Positions 9,198 through 18,839 are shown, numbered from the stretch's first letter. The stretch is DNA of 64,000 nucleotides from Mycobacterium sp. SVM_VP21 (GCA_024758765.1 CP101406.1:1426001-1490000), one strand, 5' to 3'. Made by a program: numbers and translations. The notes: generated by a model not told the origin, from the letters alone.

Positions 9198-9202
9198 GGA
9201 AA

Positions 9203-9859
9203 CTACTTCGCGATCGCGATGACCGCGCCTGGCCGCAGCCACTGAATGATCTGCACCAACTTGGCGTCGTCGATCGCCACGCAGCCCGCGGTCGGGCCGC
9301 CGTCGGTGGTGTGAAAGAAGAAGGCGGCGCCGTCCCCGGGCGTACGGGCGGTGTTGACCCCCATCACCACAGCGTGCTTGTACTGCGGGATTTCGAGGTT
9401 CTCGCTCTCACTGGTGTCGAACGCGCATTGCGCCTTCTTGCACACCTGCATGGTGTTGAACGTCGGACTGTGGTCGTCGCCGTTCCACCAGTGATCCGGC
9501 CCGACCTGTACATACTGCAGTCCCCCACCGGGGTTCGGCGCGGTGCCGAACGCATACGGCAGGGTGAAGACACCCATCGGTGTGGCCGGATAGCCACTCT
9601 TCGCCTTGGCTGCCATGCCGGCCGAGCCGACGTGGGTCGGGATCCCCGCGGCCACTGGCTGCCAACCTGTCGCGCTGCGCTGGTAGACGTCCATCTTGGC
9701 GTCCGAACCGCCTACCCCGACAACCGAAATCACCTGATTGGCGTTGCCTACCGAACGGGCAAACCACGGAATGACGTCGGCTTGAGCTCCCGGGGCCGCG
9801 GTCAGCGCCGCAGCAACCGTGCACACGGCAGCGCTGAACAAGCTCACAAGTCGGCGCAT
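9203..9859 (-). CDS. Exported L,D-transpeptidase/YkuD-fold protein, Rv0309-like
   Basis: A 218-residue protein with a signal peptide (MRRLVSLFSAAVCTVAAALT, ending GAQAD). The C-terminal part carries the YkuD-type signature around HTTDGGPTAGCVAIDD: His, Gly-rich turn and catalytic-type Cys, matching HxxxG...S/TxGC. L,D-transpeptidases crosslink peptidoglycan via a Cys acyl-enzyme. Length (218) and neighbours match Rv0309, which is usually listed only as an exported protein, so enzymatic activity is inferred. Two further Cys (VCKKAQCAF) could form a disulfide. Confidence 0.8.
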   Translation of the reverse strand: MRRLVSLFSAAVCTVAAALTAAPGAQADVIPWFARSVGNANQVISVVGVGGSDAKMDVYQRSATGWQPVAAGIPTHVGSAGMAAKAKSGYPATPMGVFTLPYAFGTAPNPGGGLQYVQVGPDHWWNGDDHSPTFNTMQVCKKAQCAFDTSESENLEIPQYKHAVVMGVNTARTPGDGAAFFFHTTDGGPTAGCVAIDDAKLVQIIQWLRPGAVIAIAK

Positions 9860-9932
9860 TCACTCATCATCTGTACATGCCAGGGGCGGGTCAAACACCG
9901 CCCACGGCGCGCCGGGGTTCAGGTGGCGGTGT

Positions 9933-10175
9933 TCATGCCCCGCGGCGCGGCAGGTCTTCGACCCGCGCCTCGGCCTTGAACAGGCTGCGCGACGACAGAT
10001 AGTCACGGAAGTACTCGCGGTGCTCAGCACACGTCAGCCAGACCTTGCGACGTTCCGGGGTATGCAGCTTGGGGTTATTCCACAGCATGCCGTACACCGC
10101 GTCGGCGCTGCAGCCCTTGCGGGAGCAGATGAGTGCATCAACCGGGTCGGCGTTACTGCTGGTCATCATGGTCAT
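9933..10175 (-). CDS. Small Cys/His protein of unknown function
   Basis: An 80-residue protein with a possible zinc site: C-x4-C near the N-terminus (LICSRKGCSA) and C-x2-H further on (LTCAEHREYF). Its start overlaps the end of the PAP2 gene by 13-23 nt depending on which of three clustered ATGs is used, implying translational coupling. Related small proteins are widespread in mycobacteria. I see no basis for a specific function. Confidence 0.7.
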   Translation of the reverse strand: MTMMTSSNADPVDALICSRKGCSADAVYGMLWNNPKLHTPERRKVWLTCAEHREYFRDYLSSRSLFKAEARVEDLPRRGA

Positions 10176-10842
10176 CCTGCGGCGCGCCGGTCGGTCCGGT
10201 CAACCCCGGTCGCCGCCAGGGTTGCAGGAGCAGAGCCCACACCGTCAGATAAGTCCATCCCAGCGCCCAGCCGGCCAGGACGTCGGAGGGATGGTGGACG
10301 TTCAGCGCTACCCGTGCAACGCCGACCGCGCCCACCACCAGCACGCCGGCTATCACGGCAACCACCCTGGCGTTGCCCCGCAGCGCGGGTAGCGCCAGCA
10401 GCAATAGCGCGCCGACACTGATCATCACCCCCAGCGCGTGCCCCGAAGGAAATGAGGTCGAGGTCGCCGAGACCAAGGCCGTCACCGGCCGCGGCCGCCC
10501 GACCGAGCCCTTGGCCAGCACGGTCAGTATTCCGGTCACCTCCACCGTCACCAAGAGGAACAGTGCCGCACGCAACCGCCTGCGTAGCACCGCGGCCAGG
10601 ACCGCCAGCATGCCCGCCGCCCGGAACACCGCCGGTTCGAAAACGCCTGAGATGCCATCCCAGAACCGGACCCAGATCGGATGTTTGACCGCGACGTCGT
10701 AGCTCGCGTCCAGTGCGGCGGAATCGACGTCGGCCAACCAGGTCCAGCCCTGCCGATAGCCCACCAACATCAGTACGTAGACCGCCGCCGCGGCCGCCAC
10801 CGAGATCAACGCGGTCGCGCGTGCGGCCGAAGGCGTCACCAC
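10153..10842 (-). CDS. PAP2-superfamily membrane phosphatase, Rv0308-like
   Basis: A 229-residue membrane protein with about five or six helices. It carries the three PAP2/lipid phosphate phosphatase motifs: KGSVGRPRP (K-x6-R-P), FPSGHALG (PSGH) and ARVALNVHHPSD (R-x5-H-x3-D), which form the active site on the outer face. The family dephosphorylates lipid phosphates such as phosphatidic acid or polyprenyl pyrophosphates; the substrate here is unknown. It starts directly after the stop codon of the GerW-like gene (TAA then GTG) and overlaps the small Cys/His gene, so the three form one operon. Confidence 0.88.
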   Translation of the reverse strand: MVTPSAARATALISVAAAAAVYVLMLVGYRQGWTWLADVDSAALDASYDVAVKHPIWVRFWDGISGVFEPAVFRAAGMLAVLAAVLRRRLRAALFLLVTVEVTGILTVLAKGSVGRPRPVTALVSATSTSFPSGHALGVMISVGALLLLALPALRGNARVVAVIAGVLVVGAVGVARVALNVHHPSDVLAGWALGWTYLTVWALLLQPWRRPGLTGPTGAPQDDHDDQQ

Positions 10843-11181
10843 TTAGTTCCCCTCGGTACGAGCCCCGGCTGACCGCAGGTCAGGCCAAGGCGGGCGGCGC
10901 AGTACCGCCAGGGACGCGATGACTGCGGACAGTAACCCGGTGAGCACCCCGACCAGCGCGATCCGGTTCGCATCCACCGCGGCCACCCACTTGGCCTTGT
11001 CACCACGAATCACCATCACCCCCAGCGGTGTCGCGCTTAGCTTCGAACCGTCCGGGCCTGAGGCGGTCACCCGTACCGCGGTGATGACCGTCGCGCCGTC
11101 CGGGGTTTGGTGCGGTTCGCCGTAGACCACGTCTGCGGCCGTGTCGGAGGACAAGTGGTCGAGCAGTTGCGAACGTTTCAT
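10843..11181 (-). CDS. GerW/YtfJ-like protein with C-terminal membrane helix
   Basis: A 112-residue protein. The first ~70 residues follow the GerW/YtfJ pattern (VVYGEPHQTPDGATVITAVRV, PLGVMVIRGDKAKWVAAVDANR). Then come one transmembrane helix (ALVGVLTGLLSAVIASLAVL) and a short basic tail. In Bacillus GerW is a spore-germination protein; in mycobacteria the role is unknown. It is the first gene of the operon with the PAP2 phosphatase and is divergent from the BluB-like gene with a 37-bp gap. Confidence 0.65.
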   Translation of the reverse strand: MKRSQLLDHLSSDTAADVVYGEPHQTPDGATVITAVRVTASGPDGSKLSATPLGVMVIRGDKAKWVAAVDANRIALVGVLTGLLSAVIASLAVLRRPPWPDLRSAGARTEGN

Positions 11182-11218
11182 GACGAGCGTCCCTTCGTGT
11201 GGCTCCTACCATGATCCC

Positions 11219-11869
11219 GTGGCTGATCCATCGTTCACCGAGCAGGAGCGCCAAGCCGTGTACCGGGTGATCGCCGAACGGCGTGACATGCGCCGATTCG
11301 TGCCCGGCAGCAGGGTCGATCCCGGTGTCCTGGCGCGCCTGTTGGCGGCGGCCCACGCCGCACCGAGTGTGGGCCTCATGCAGCCGTGGCGGTTCGTCCG
11401 AATCACCGACGACGCCCTTCGGCAGCGGATCCATGCCCTGGTCGACGAGGAGCGTCATCGCACCGCCGAGGCACTTGGCCGACGCGAGCAGGAGTTCCTG
11501 GCCTTGAAGGTCGAAGGCATCCGCGAGTGCGCCGAGCTGTTGGTGGTGGCGCTGCGAGACGGCAGGCAGGCGCACATCTTCGGTCGCCGCACCTTGCCGC
11601 AGATGGATCTGGCGTCGGTGTCCTGCGCGATTCAGAACCTGTGGCTGGCCGCGCGCGCCGAGGGGCTGGGCATGGGCTGGGTGTCACTGTTCGAACCCGC
11701 GCCGCTGGCGCAGCTGCTGGGAATGCCCTCGGATGCCGAACCCGTGGCGATCCTGTGCCTGGGCCCCGTCCCGCAGTTCCCGGACCGGCCGGCGTTAGAG
11801 ATCGACGAGTGGGCCTACCGCCAGCCCTTGGGCGAGTTCGTGTCCGAAAACTCCTGGGAAACAACATGA
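11219..11869 (+). CDS. BluB-like nitroreductase-family protein, Rv0306-like
   Basis: A 216-residue flavoprotein of the nitroreductase superfamily. It has the FMN-binding N-terminus (ERRDMRRFVPGSRVD, PSVGLMQPWRFVRI) and the BluB-type segment GRRTLPQMDLASVSCAIQNL followed by GLGMGWVSLFEP. BluB makes 5,6-dimethylbenzimidazole, the lower ligand of cobalamin, by O2-dependent cleavage of FMNH2. The GTG at 11219 gives the usual family length; an upstream ATG would run into the divergent gene. It overlaps the next gene by 4 nt (ATGA), so it is co-translated with the amidohydrolase. Confidence 0.82.
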   Translation: MADPSFTEQERQAVYRVIAERRDMRRFVPGSRVDPGVLARLLAAAHAAPSVGLMQPWRFVRITDDALRQRIHALVDEERHRTAEALGRREQEFLALKVEGIRECAELLVVALRDGRQAHIFGRRTLPQMDLASVSCAIQNLWLAARAEGLGMGWVSLFEPAPLAQLLGMPSDAEPVAILCLGPVPQFPDRPALEIDEWAYRQPLGEFVSENSWETT

Positions 11870-12765
11870 CTCATGCCAACGAAGCAGGTGCCGTCCGCCA
11901 GGTTTGGTCGGAGTTGGGACTGCCGGGAATCATCGACGTCCACACCCATTTCATGCCCAAGTCGGTGATGGACAAGGTGTGGAAGTACTTCGACTCGGCC
12001 GGTCCAATGGTCGGCCGGCCTTGGCCCATCAACTACCGCATGGACGAGTCCAAGCGCGTCGACACGCTACGCGCATTCGGGGTACGCCGGTTCACCTCGC
12101 TGGTGTATCCGCACAAGCCGGACATGGCGGCGTGGCTCAATCAATGGGCAGCCCAATTCGCCCGCGACACAAAGGATTGTCTCCCCACTGCGACGTTCTA
12201 CCCGGAGCCCGGCGCGGCCGACTACGTCAAGGCCGCTATTCATGCTGGAGCACGAATCTTCAAGGCGCACATCCAGGTCGGTGATTATGACCCGACCGAT
12301 CCGCTACTCGACGACGTTTGGGGAGTGATCGAAGACTGCGGCATCCCGGTCGTCATTCACTGCGGATCCGGTCCGCAACCCGGCCGCTTCACCGGCCCCG
12401 AACCGGTCCGACGGCTGCTGCGCCGCCACCCGCGGTTGGCGTTGATCATCGCGCATATGGGCATGCCTGAGTACGACGAATTCCTCGACATCTGCCTGGA
12501 ATCTGAAGCGGTGCACCTGGACACCACGATGGCTTTCACCGCGTTCGTCGACGAGCTGATGCCGTTCCCGACCGGTGTCGATCCGCGCCTCCGTACCGCG
12601 GGAGAGCGGATCCTGTTCGGCAGCGACTTTCCGAACATCCCGTACGGCTACCGGGAGGCGCTGGACGCAATCTCCGGGCTTCCCGGCATCGACGACGCCT
12701 GGCTACGTGGGGTTCTGCATGACAATGCCGCGCGGCTGTTCGCAATCGAGTTACCATCCGGTTGA
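11866..12765 (+). CDS. Amidohydrolase (metal-dependent, TIM barrel)
   Basis: A 299-residue amidohydrolase_2-type enzyme. Metal-ligand motifs occur in order: HxH at IIDVHTHFMP, His in PVVIHCGSG, His in IIAHMGMPEYD, and Asp in LFGSDFPNIPYG. The family includes hydrolases and nonoxidative decarboxylases of the ACMSD type. The substrate is not evident. Its ATG overlaps the stop of the BluB-like gene. No membrane segment is present, so it is cytoplasmic. Confidence 0.82.
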   Translation: MTHANEAGAVRQVWSELGLPGIIDVHTHFMPKSVMDKVWKYFDSAGPMVGRPWPINYRMDESKRVDTLRAFGVRRFTSLVYPHKPDMAAWLNQWAAQFARDTKDCLPTATFYPEPGAADYVKAAIHAGARIFKAHIQVGDYDPTDPLLDDVWGVIEDCGIPVVIHCGSGPQPGRFTGPEPVRRLLRRHPRLALIIAHMGMPEYDEFLDICLESEAVHLDTTMAFTAFVDELMPFPTGVDPRLRTAGERILFGSDFPNIPYGYREALDAISGLPGIDDAWLRGVLHDNAARLFAIELPSG

Positions 12766-12822
12766 CGTCGCACCGGGGTCCGCAGGGCCAGGGCGACCAA
12801 CACCCGAGAGAGGCCGGCGACC

Positions 12823-14016
12823 GTGAGCACTGACGTCACCCCGCTCAACCCGCCCATCCCGATTCCCGATGTTCCCGGTGCCGATGCCGGCGAACATGGT
12901 CTGCCGCACCGAAACGAGTTGTCATTGCGGGAGAAGGCAATCGTGGATGCGTCCGCCTTCGCTGATATCGGCTTGCGTACCGCTGTTGCCTCCATGGTTG
13001 CCGCGGCGATGATCCCGTCGGTGCTCACCACCGCGGTGGGCCGCAAGCAATCACGCCAGGAGCGGGAACGGCTGGCGTTCTATGCCGAGCTGGCATCACA
13101 CCACGACGCGATCCGGTCCTTTCCCGCGCCCGCGGAGCTGCCCAGGATCTCGGCGCGACGTGCGAATCCGATCGCGGAGCGCATCGCCCGCGGTACGGTC
13201 GAGAACGTCTCGTTCCGCAGCGGTTTCGAAGCGGTCAATCCGGACATGCGCGACTCGTGGAATGCCCTGGGGAACAACAACACCGCACGATTTCAGCATT
13301 GGCGTCATGACGACGGGCCACGACCGACACTGTGCGTCATCCACGGCTTCATGGGGTCGCCCTACTTGTTCAACGGGCTCTTCTTCTCGCTGCCGTGGTT
13401 CTATCGAACCGGGTACGACGTAGCGCTGTTCACCTTGCCCTTCCATGGGCGCCGGGCTGAGAAGTATTCCCCCTTCAGCGGATACGGTTACTTCTCGCAC
13501 GGCATGTCGGGGTTCGCCGAGGCCATGGCCCAGGCGGTTTACGACTTCCGATCGATGATCGACTATCTGGAGTCCACCGGCGTCGACCGCTTCGCGTTGA
13601 CCGGACTGTCGCTGGGCGGCTACACCAGCGCCCTGCTGGCTGCCGTCGAGCCCCGACTGCAAGCGGTGATCCCGAATGTTCCGGTGGTTTCCGTCGAGTC
13701 GGAGATCCGTGACTGGTTTCCGGCCAATCTGGTTCTTCAGGGCGGGCAACGGCTGGGGCAGGTCGGCGGCGACGATTTCACCGCTGCGACGGCCTACCAC
13801 TCACCGCTGAACTATCCCCCACTGGTGGCCACGGAACGGCGACTGATCATCACCGGCCTAGGCGATCGGCTGGCACCGCCGGAGCAGTCCGAAATGCTCT
13901 GGCACCACTGGGATCAGTGCGCGCTGCACTGGTTCCCGGGAAACCATGTGCTGCACGTCAGCCAACCGACCTACCTGCGCAGGATGACCGCATTCCTGCG
14001 GCCCTACATGTTCTAG
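12823..14016 (+). CDS. Alpha/beta hydrolase, Rv0293c-like
   Basis: A 397-residue cytoplasmic protein with an alpha/beta hydrolase core from about residue 155. The oxyanion region is VIHGFMGSPYL, the nucleophile elbow is GLSLGGYTS (G-x-S-x-G), and the acid and His are probably in GLGDRLAPPEQ and PGNHVLHVSQ. The first ~150 residues are an N-terminal extension of unknown role. A GTG start is used. It is convergent with eccE3 (11 bp between stops), as Rv0293c is with eccE3 in M. tuberculosis. Substrate unknown. Confidence 0.8.
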   Translation: MSTDVTPLNPPIPIPDVPGADAGEHGLPHRNELSLREKAIVDASAFADIGLRTAVASMVAAAMIPSVLTTAVGRKQSRQERERLAFYAELASHHDAIRSFPAPAELPRISARRANPIAERIARGTVENVSFRSGFEAVNPDMRDSWNALGNNNTARFQHWRHDDGPRPTLCVIHGFMGSPYLFNGLFFSLPWFYRTGYDVALFTLPFHGRRAEKYSPFSGYGYFSHGMSGFAEAMAQAVYDFRSMIDYLESTGVDRFALTGLSLGGYTSALLAAVEPRLQAVIPNVPVVSVESEIRDWFPANLVLQGGQRLGQVGGDDFTAATAYHSPLNYPPLVATERRLIITGLGDRLAPPEQSEMLWHHWDQCALHWFPGNHVLHVSQPTYLRRMTAFLRPYMF

Positions 14017-14027
14017 CGCTGTAGCCG

Positions 14028-14999
14028 CTAGCGCGCGGCCGCGGCTGCCCCGGTGACAGGCCACCGCAGCGCGGCGAGCTCGTCGGCAGACACCCTGGTG
14101 TGCCCGTCCAACCGGATTCCGGACAGCGGGTGCAGGCCCAGCAGCGCGTTGCGGTGGTTGCCCTGCTGCGGCAGCAGCCCGACCAGCGGGGCGCCACCAT
14201 CGGGTGCGGAGCCGGTACGCAGCGCACAGGCCGCAGCCACAGTCTGCTGGCCGTCCGCTTCGGCGACTTCCAACACCGTCCAGGTCTCGTTGGCGTTGAC
14301 AGCCTGGATTCGGCTGATCGTGTCGGCCAGCGCCGCGTCGATCCCCACCTGGTAGGCGGCGACGTGGTCTCCTGTGCCGTCGACAACCGACCGCCATGCT
14401 TCTCGGGAACCCGCGTCGATCAGCGACGGGATCTCGTCGTCGGCGACGATCGCGGTGTCCCAGCCAATTTCGCGGAGATGGTCGGCGAGGCGCCGAGCGG
14501 CGATGTCGACGGTCCGCTGCAGCGGGATGGACGCCGAGCGGGCCTGCAATGCAGCCAGGTTCGGCGCGGCCGCGTACGTTAGGCCGATCCAGGTGTCGGT
14601 GGTTCCCGCACTGGCGCGGCTGGTGATGCGCACCGCGTCGGCCCGCAGGCCGTACCGGTTCAGGTAGCTTGCGATCAGCTCCAGCGGTACCGCGTTCCCT
14701 GCCGCTGAGGCCGTGATCCGCAACGCCGCGGTCGCGCGTGCGCCGGCAGCGTCCCGACGGTCGGTGTGCGCGCCGCCGCGCGAGCGCAGCATCGACAACC
14801 GGCGGCGTGCGATCGTGGTGAAGTGCAGGCCGCGCCACCAGCCGAGCAGCAGGATCGTCACGATGATGCCCACGGCGAGTGCCCAGCGCTGCGCGGCGGT
14901 CTCCCAGGGGTTCGCCATCACCGCGGGCGTGGCGGCCAACAGCACCAAGGCGATTCGGGCCGGCCCGGGCCGGGGAACGGTGGTTCGGTGCGTGCTCAC
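14028..14999 (-). CDS. eccE3: ESX-3 component EccE3
   Basis: A 323-residue membrane protein, last gene of the ESX-3 operon. Two N-terminal transmembrane helices (IALVLLAATPAVMA and ALAVGIIVTILLLGWW) precede a soluble domain from about residue 60. EccE is a peripheral subunit of the ESX inner-membrane complex EccBCDE with MycP. The GTG overlaps the mycP3 stop (GTGA), which fixes the start; a much longer in-frame extension upstream is a shadow across mycP3. Length is close to M. tuberculosis EccE3 (331). Confidence 0.93.
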   Translation of the reverse strand: MSTHRTTVPRPGPARIALVLLAATPAVMANPWETAAQRWALAVGIIVTILLLGWWRGLHFTTIARRRLSMLRSRGGAHTDRRDAAGARATAALRITASAAGNAVPLELIASYLNRYGLRADAVRITSRASAGTTDTWIGLTYAAAPNLAALQARSASIPLQRTVDIAARRLADHLREIGWDTAIVADDEIPSLIDAGSREAWRSVVDGTGDHVAAYQVGIDAALADTISRIQAVNANETWTVLEVAEADGQQTVAAACALRTGSAPDGGAPLVGLLPQQGNHRNALLGLHPLSGIRLDGHTRVSADELAALRWPVTGAAAAAR

Positions 15000-16435
15000 A
15001 GCTGGTTTTCCTTTCGTCGGCGAGCGGCCGCCGCGGCGCCAGTGGCGACGGCGACGACCAACCCGGCCAGTAGCGCGGTTCCGGCGAAGGCCACGATCCG
15101 CGGCGCCGGGTCCTCGGGTTGCGGCGCCGGGGGTGGAGTGATCTTCTTCGCGGATGAGGCAGCCGGGTCCGCAGCCGGGGGCAGTTCCCAGGTCAGGGCG
15201 GCCACCGGGTCGATCGTTCCGGCGCCCACCAGATCGGATGGTGCGCGCGCGGAGTTGTGGGCGGTGGAGACGATCCGGTGCGCGACCTGCATCGCGTTCA
15301 GATCGGGGTAACGACTGCGGACCAGGGCGGCCACGCCGGCCACATATCCGGCGGCGTAGCCGGTGCCACTGAGCGGCACCAGCCGACCTTGGTTGCCGGG
15401 CAGCGCGTTGGCCAGTCCGCCGTCTTCGCGATTGCTCACCGAGACGATGTCCTCGCCGGGGGCGGCCACGCCGACCCACGGTCCGGCCATGGTGAATCCG
15501 GAGGGTCGGCCGCTCGACGACAGCGAGGCCACCGACAGCACGTAGGGGTGCCACCACGATGGCACCGACAGGGACGTCACCCCGGCCCAGTTGCGCGGGT
15601 CCTGCGGGCGGCTCAGGTCGGTGAGCGGATTGGACTCGCACGCTTCCCCGCCGCCGCCGACCGATCCGGTCTGGCCAGCGTCGCCGGCGGCCGCCACGAT
15701 CAGCGCGTCCTTTTCCACCGCCGCGTAGCGCAGGGCCGCGCCCAGCGCCGTCTGATCGACGTTGCGGTCGGCCGGAAGGCAAGTGGTGGTGGAGATGGTG
15801 ATGACCCGCGCACCGAGGTCGGCGGCGTGCACGATGGCCCGCGACAGTGCGGTGATGTCGGTGATCACCCGCGTTGCCCGTGGGTCGTCTCCGCCCAGTC
15901 GCGGCGAGATCGTCGCCGAGGCGGTCCGCAGTGACAGCAGTCGGGCCGCCGGGGCCACACCAGTGAAGCCGTCCGACCCATCTGACGCGGGCAGGCCCGC
16001 GATGATCCCGGCAACCAGGGTTCCGTGCCCGTCGCAGTCGGTCAGCCCGTCGGTAGTCCCGATGTAGTCGCCGCCCGACTCCACCGCGCCAAGGCGCGGA
16101 CCCGGCCGTACACCGGTGTCGATGACGGCCACCATCTGACCTTCTCCGCGGGAGAACTGCCACGCAGTGGGCAGATCGAGCATCCGCTGTCCCGCCGTAG
16201 CGGCGCTCAGGTTGCTGCCGGGCATCAATCCCGAACTGGCGCAGTCGCCGTGCTGTTCCATCGTCGCGACGGGGCCGGGTGCTCCGCTGGGCGGTGGCAC
16301 AGTCGGGTCGACCGTCGGCGGGGTGATCGCCATCGCCGGCGCGCTGGTCAGCAATGCTGCCAGTACTGCGATCCCGGCCCCCCGGAAGCCGCCGACCACC
16401 GATCGGCCCCGACTGTGCTTTTCGGCAACGATCAT
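14996..16435 (-). CDS. mycP3: ESX-3 mycosin protease MycP3
   Basis: A 479-residue subtilisin-like serine protease (M. tuberculosis MycP3 461). The start ATG overlaps the eccD3 stop by 4 nt; a signal sequence follows (VVGGFRGAGIAVLAALLTSA). Catalytic triad: Asp in MVAVIDTGVRPG, His in DCDGHGTLVAG, Ser in LSGTGYAAGYVAG. A C-terminal transmembrane helix (IVAFAGTALLAGLVVAVATG) and a basic tail anchor it. Mycosins sit on the periplasmic side of the ESX complex and are needed for its stability and secretion. Confidence 0.95.
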   Translation of the reverse strand: MIVAEKHSRGRSVVGGFRGAGIAVLAALLTSAPAMAITPPTVDPTVPPPSGAPGPVATMEQHGDCASSGLMPGSNLSAATAGQRMLDLPTAWQFSRGEGQMVAVIDTGVRPGPRLGAVESGGDYIGTTDGLTDCDGHGTLVAGIIAGLPASDGSDGFTGVAPAARLLSLRTASATISPRLGGDDPRATRVITDITALSRAIVHAADLGARVITISTTTCLPADRNVDQTALGAALRYAAVEKDALIVAAAGDAGQTGSVGGGGEACESNPLTDLSRPQDPRNWAGVTSLSVPSWWHPYVLSVASLSSSGRPSGFTMAGPWVGVAAPGEDIVSVSNREDGGLANALPGNQGRLVPLSGTGYAAGYVAGVAALVRSRYPDLNAMQVAHRIVSTAHNSARAPSDLVGAGTIDPVAALTWELPPAADPAASSAKKITPPPAPQPEDPAPRIVAFAGTALLAGLVVAVATGAAAAARRRKENQL

Positions 16436-17865
16436 CGAGACAGAACCCAGGCGAAAATACCGACCAGGTAGGCCATGACCGGGATCAGCGTGGCGTCGAC
16501 ACCGGAAGCCAGGAAGCCCACCAGGCGGCGCACCGGCAGCGAATAGCTGTCCGGTGACGCCACGGACGGGCTCAAGGAGACCACTGCCCACACCGCCACC
16601 AAGGCCGCCAGCACCAGCACCGCGCCGAAGGCGGCGGCGTATCGGCCGGTGGCCGTGTAACCGACCAGCAGGGCAATCGCCGTCAGGTGCGGCTCGGCCA
16701 GCAGCCAGGCCTTGCACCACGCCGAATCCCACACCCGGGCCCGCAGTACCGAAGCCACCGCGATGCCCGCGACCACATACCACGCCCAACCCGAAAGCCC
16801 CTCGGGCGCAAAGGCGATAGCAACCGAACCGAGCACAGCGAGTAGTACCGAGCCGGCGATGAAGCCGGTCTGGTGGGCGTCAGTGACGCGGACCCGGCGA
16901 GGCAGGTCGGCAAGCACGCTCTCCGGCAGCGCCGACGGCGTCGGGTCGCCCGGCGCCGGGATCACCGGCAACGGCAGCCGAGCCCACAACGCCGAAACCT
17001 GCGGCGCGGCAACGGTCAGCAGCAGAGACGCGGTGATCAGGCCGGAGCCCAGCGTGACGAACGGCAGCTCCCAGAAGGTCTTGACGGCAGCCGCCGCCAA
17101 CACCCCGACACCCACGACCACCGAGGCGGTGAAGAACGCGATCCCGCGCTCGCCACGACCGCCCGGCGGCAAGATCAGACAGATCAGCGACCACGCGCTG
17201 ACCGCGGCCGCACCCAGCACCACGTGCGCCGGACTGAACACCCCGGGCACCGCCAGCGTGCCCACCGCGGCGAGCGGTACCAGCGCCGCAATCGACAGGG
17301 TCAGTGCGGCTTCGGCCGAGCGCGTCCGGCACAGCAGCGCAGCGAGCACCGTGAGCAGGGCGATAGCCCCGGCCGCGAACAGGCCGGCAGGTTCGCCGGT
17401 CAGCGCACGGTGCGCGGCCGCAAGCCCGGTAGCGGCGAAGACCAGCCCGGTCCCGGCGGCCAATGCCGCACGTTGAATGTGCTTGGCTCCCCAGGGCTTA
17501 CGCCGAGAAGCCGAGAAGATGACGGCGGCGTCGGCGATGTCCTCGACGATGCCGGGGGCGGCCGGGCCGACCGGCACCGGGCGCAGGGCCAGCAGGTCGC
17601 CGTCCACGACCCCGACGGTGTCCAGGCTCGCGTCCAGGCTGAACGGTGCACCACCGACCGGCGCCAGGCTCAGCCGCGTCGTGGCAGCGGTACCCGGTTC
17701 GGCGTCATCGCCGGCGTCCGGGGCCACCAAGCGTTGCACCGCCGGCAGGATTTCGCGCAGCGGCAACTCCGCGGGGACGGCGATCTCGGTCAGCCGACTG
17801 TCGGCCAGGACCGCGATGCGGACAATCGGCATGACGGCGCTGGTCAGCACCGGGGCTTCGGTCAT
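16432..17865 (-). CDS. eccD3: ESX-3 membrane channel component EccD3
   Basis: A 477-residue protein (472 in M. tuberculosis). An N-terminal ubiquitin-like domain (~100 residues, VRIAVLADSRLTEIAVPAEL) precedes eleven or so transmembrane helices from about residue 130 to the end. EccD dimers line the ESX inner-membrane complex. It lies 55 bp downstream of espG3 and overlaps mycP3 by 4 nt. Confidence 0.95.
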   Translation of the reverse strand: MTEAPVLTSAVMPIVRIAVLADSRLTEIAVPAELPLREILPAVQRLVAPDAGDDAEPGTAATTRLSLAPVGGAPFSLDASLDTVGVVDGDLLALRPVPVGPAAPGIVEDIADAAVIFSASRRKPWGAKHIQRAALAAGTGLVFAATGLAAAHRALTGEPAGLFAAGAIALLTVLAALLCRTRSAEAALTLSIAALVPLAAVGTLAVPGVFSPAHVVLGAAAVSAWSLICLILPPGGRGERGIAFFTASVVVGVGVLAAAAVKTFWELPFVTLGSGLITASLLLTVAAPQVSALWARLPLPVIPAPGDPTPSALPESVLADLPRRVRVTDAHQTGFIAGSVLLAVLGSVAIAFAPEGLSGWAWYVVAGIAVASVLRARVWDSAWCKAWLLAEPHLTAIALLVGYTATGRYAAAFGAVLVLAALVAVWAVVSLSPSVASPDSYSLPVRRLVGFLASGVDATLIPVMAYLVGIFAWVLSR

Positions 17866-17920
17866 TGGTGTTCCCTATTCTTCTCTGCGCGGACGTTCTT
17901 TTGGCGTTCTATTTGCTGTT

Positions 17921-18802
17921 CTAGGACAGCTGGGTGGTGAAATCTCTGGACAGGCGCTGACCGGGGAACCAGGTGCCCTCGGGCAGGGTGGCGGTCAATT
18001 GTTCTATCGCGACGGCAGTCGCAAAGTCGGTTCCAGGCCGGAAGGTCGATACCCACTCGCCGTCGAAGGCCTGCGACGGGGTGACCAGGATGCGGCCCGC
18101 ATCGGCGTCGACCAAGCTCATCCCGACTTCGGTGGTGGTATGCCGACCGTCTCGCGCGCATCCCGCGACGACCTCGACGTAGTGACGCGGTCCGGTGAAC
18201 ACCGACTCCACGATCGGCCGCGCTGAGACCGGAATACCGAGGTAGTCAAGCACTTCGGCGAGCGGGGCACCGGCGCGCAGTCGCTCGTCAGCGCGCGCAC
18301 CGACCCGGGCCGGCAAGGTGAACTCGTCGAACCGGGCCGGTGGGCGCTGCCGCAGGCCCGCTCCAAGCACCGGGACCAGCAGGCGCGGGTCGTCGATGTC
18401 CATCACGGTGAACGTGACCAGTTGCGCATTGCGCAGTGCCACCACCGTCCGTCCGGGTTTACCGGTGTTCTGGTCGCGGCGCGCAACGATGCCACGCAAC
18501 ATCTCGGGGGTCCCGCCGGCAGCCGAACCTACGTAGCGCAGGTCCAGCCACCGGTCCGGGAAACACACCACCCGGATCCATTCGGCCACGGCCGGATTGA
18601 CCGTGCCCTCCGGCGAGACAACTCCCATCCGGGTGAGCTCGTCGCGCTGGCGCGCCATGAACGCGCCCCGCTCCCCGGCGTCCACGTAGGGCATGGTGAT
18701 CGCCAAAACCCACGGAAAAGACCCGGCACCAACGGTTTCCGCGATGTACCAGGCCTGCTCGACGGTTAGTTCGGCAGCGTTGGGGTCAGCACCCCTGTTC
18801 AA
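17921..18802 (-). CDS. espG3: ESX-3 PE/PPE chaperone EspG3
   Basis: A 293-residue cytosolic chaperone that binds the PPE tip of PE-PPE dimers and directs them to ESX-3. Conserved segments include [35 protein letters not shown] and [20 protein letters not shown]. The TTG at 18802 was chosen because it gives the length of M. tuberculosis EspG3 (295) and matches its N-terminus (PNAVELTVDNAW), with an AAGG about 10 nt upstream. The nearest ATG in frame would overlap esxH and add 25 residues encoded within the duplicated esxH DNA. It is the only espG in the window, so it presumably serves both PE/PPE pairs. Confidence 0.92.
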   Translation of the reverse strand: MNRGADPNAAELTVEQAWYIAETVGAGSFPWVLAITMPYVDAGERGAFMARQRDELTRMGVVSPEGTVNPAVAEWIRVVCFPDRWLDLRYVGSAAGGTPEMLRGIVARRDQNTGKPGRTVVALRNAQLVTFTVMDIDDPRLLVPVLGAGLRQRPPARFDEFTLPARVGARADERLRAGAPLAEVLDYLGIPVSARPIVESVFTGPRHYVEVVAGCARDGRHTTTEVGMSLVDADAGRILVTPSQAFDGEWVSTFRPGTDFATAVAIEQLTATLPEGTWFPGQRLSRDFTTQLS

Positions 18803-18839
18803 GGCGAGCTGCCTTCCCTCATCGAGCGGATCACTGGGG

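Noticed and set aside
14028..16163. A 711-residue minus-strand protein ending as EccE3
   Set aside because: The first ~390 residues are an out-of-frame reading of mycP3; EccE3 starts at the GTG overlapping the mycP3 stop.
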